Source: Acidobacteriota bacterium (lineage in GTDB: Bacteria > Acidobacteriota > Terriglobia > Acidoferrales > UBA7541). From it: a DNA stretch of 6,472 nucleotides. Positions 6,065-6,472 of the stretch are shown here, piece by piece (within the stretch, counting starts at the first letter, position 1; every line of letters starts with the position of its first letter). A program made the position numbers and the translations under genes. The notes beneath the pieces were generated by a model. The model did no database searches and had not been told where the DNA came from. It saw nothing but the letters and a program-made list of their open reading frames with translations. The stretch lies in the NCBI GenBank assembly GCA_019239815.1, contig JAFAZL010000085.1, forward strand, positions 1 through 6,472, given 5' to 3'.

Positions 6065-6472
6065 ATGTCGCTCCGGAACATCGGCATCGTATATCGAAAA
6101 GAATTGACCGAAGCGCTGCGCGACAGCCGCACATTGATTTCGTCGATCCTGATTCCGTTGTTTCTATTTCCTGTGCTGACCGTTGGTATCGGCTATGCGT
6201 TTGTCGAGGTTGCCGATCAGGCGAGTCGCGAGCCATCGAAAATCATGGTGCTGGGCGGCGGTGACTCGCCCGATGTCGTGCAGAAGTTGAAGGATGCGAA
6301 GAACCTGCGTGTCGTGAAGCCTCGCCCTGACTACGTGGATCTGATCTCCAACAAAAGGATTCGAGCCGCAATCGATCTGCCCGCGGGCTTCCAGTCGGAG
6401 GTGGAAAGCGGCGCGCATCCCGAGGTGAAAATCTACATTTTTTCGGGCGATTTGAAGTCGATGCTCAGCGCG
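6065..6472 (+). CDS. NatB-like ABC-2 family permease, N-terminal part (cut by window edge)
   Basis: The first 136 codons of the inner-membrane permease partner of the ATPase; the frame remains open to the window end. The N-terminus (MSLRNIGIVYRKELTEALRD) is the cytoplasmic amphipathic segment typical of NatB/ABC-2 permeases, followed by SRTLISSILIPLFLFPV leading into the first membrane segment at about 24-46. From about 50 onward is the start of an extracytoplasmic domain (KIMVLGGGDSPDVVQKL, then a region with RIRAAIDLPAGFQSEV), as in ABC-2 permeases whose large loop sits between membrane segments 1 and 2. The ATG follows the ATPase stop codon by one base and has a GGAGG site, so the two are co-translated. 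Full-length relatives carry about five more membrane segments beyond the window. Substrate is unknown; sodium, drugs or lipids are possibilities from the family. Confidence 0.88.
   Translation, partial: MSLRNIGIVYRKELTEALRDSRTLISSILIPLFLFPVLTVGIGYAFVEVADQASREPSKIMVLGGGDSPDVVQKLKDAKNLRVVKPRPDYVDLISNKRIRAAIDLPAGFQSEVESGAHPEVKIYIFSGDLKSMLSA

Overview
The window shows two export modules transcribed away from each other from a shared intergenic region at about 4994-5304. The host is a diderm (Gram-negative-type) bacterium, because the left module has a TolC-type outer-membrane channel and a periplasmic adaptor. The composition looks moderately GC-rich. The style of the adaptor, the periplasmic TPR protein, the NatAB-like pair and a short hairpin repeat of a kind I associate with soil genomes make Acidobacteriota my first guess and Verrucomicrobiota second. 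This is inference without a marker gene.

Left module (minus strand, read from about 5115 down to 61): a HlyD/MacA-type adaptor (3710-4993, possibly starting at 5050), a secreted TPR protein (2688-3710), a MacB/FtsX-type permease without an ATPase domain (1483-2685) and a TolC-family channel (61-1449). The genes overlap or nearly abut (1-nt overlap, 2-nt gap, 33-nt gap), so this looks like one operon. Together they supply the inner-membrane permease, adaptor and outer-membrane duct of a MacAB-TolC-like tripartite pump. The ATPase that the permease needs is not in the window. It may lie left of position 1, where a reading frame begins at 37, or elsewhere in the genome. An extended -10 promoter element at 5121-5129 is a plausible start for this transcript.

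Right module (plus strand, from 5305): a NatA-like ABC ATPase (5305-6063) followed one base later by a NatB-like ABC-2 permease (6065 onward), which is cut by the window edge. This is a typical two-gene ABC-2 exporter.

The families are all familiar, and I did not find a convincing undescribed system. The most unusual point is a perfect 8-bp hairpin repeat inside the reading frame of the TolC signal-peptide region. It appears to have lengthened the N-terminus and would fold in the mRNA shortly after the start codon. Other points worth a look are the TPR gene placed between adaptor and permease, its duplicated HEWLGR motif, and the missing permease ATPase. No tRNA, rRNA, CRISPR array, insertion sequence or clear terminator was seen.
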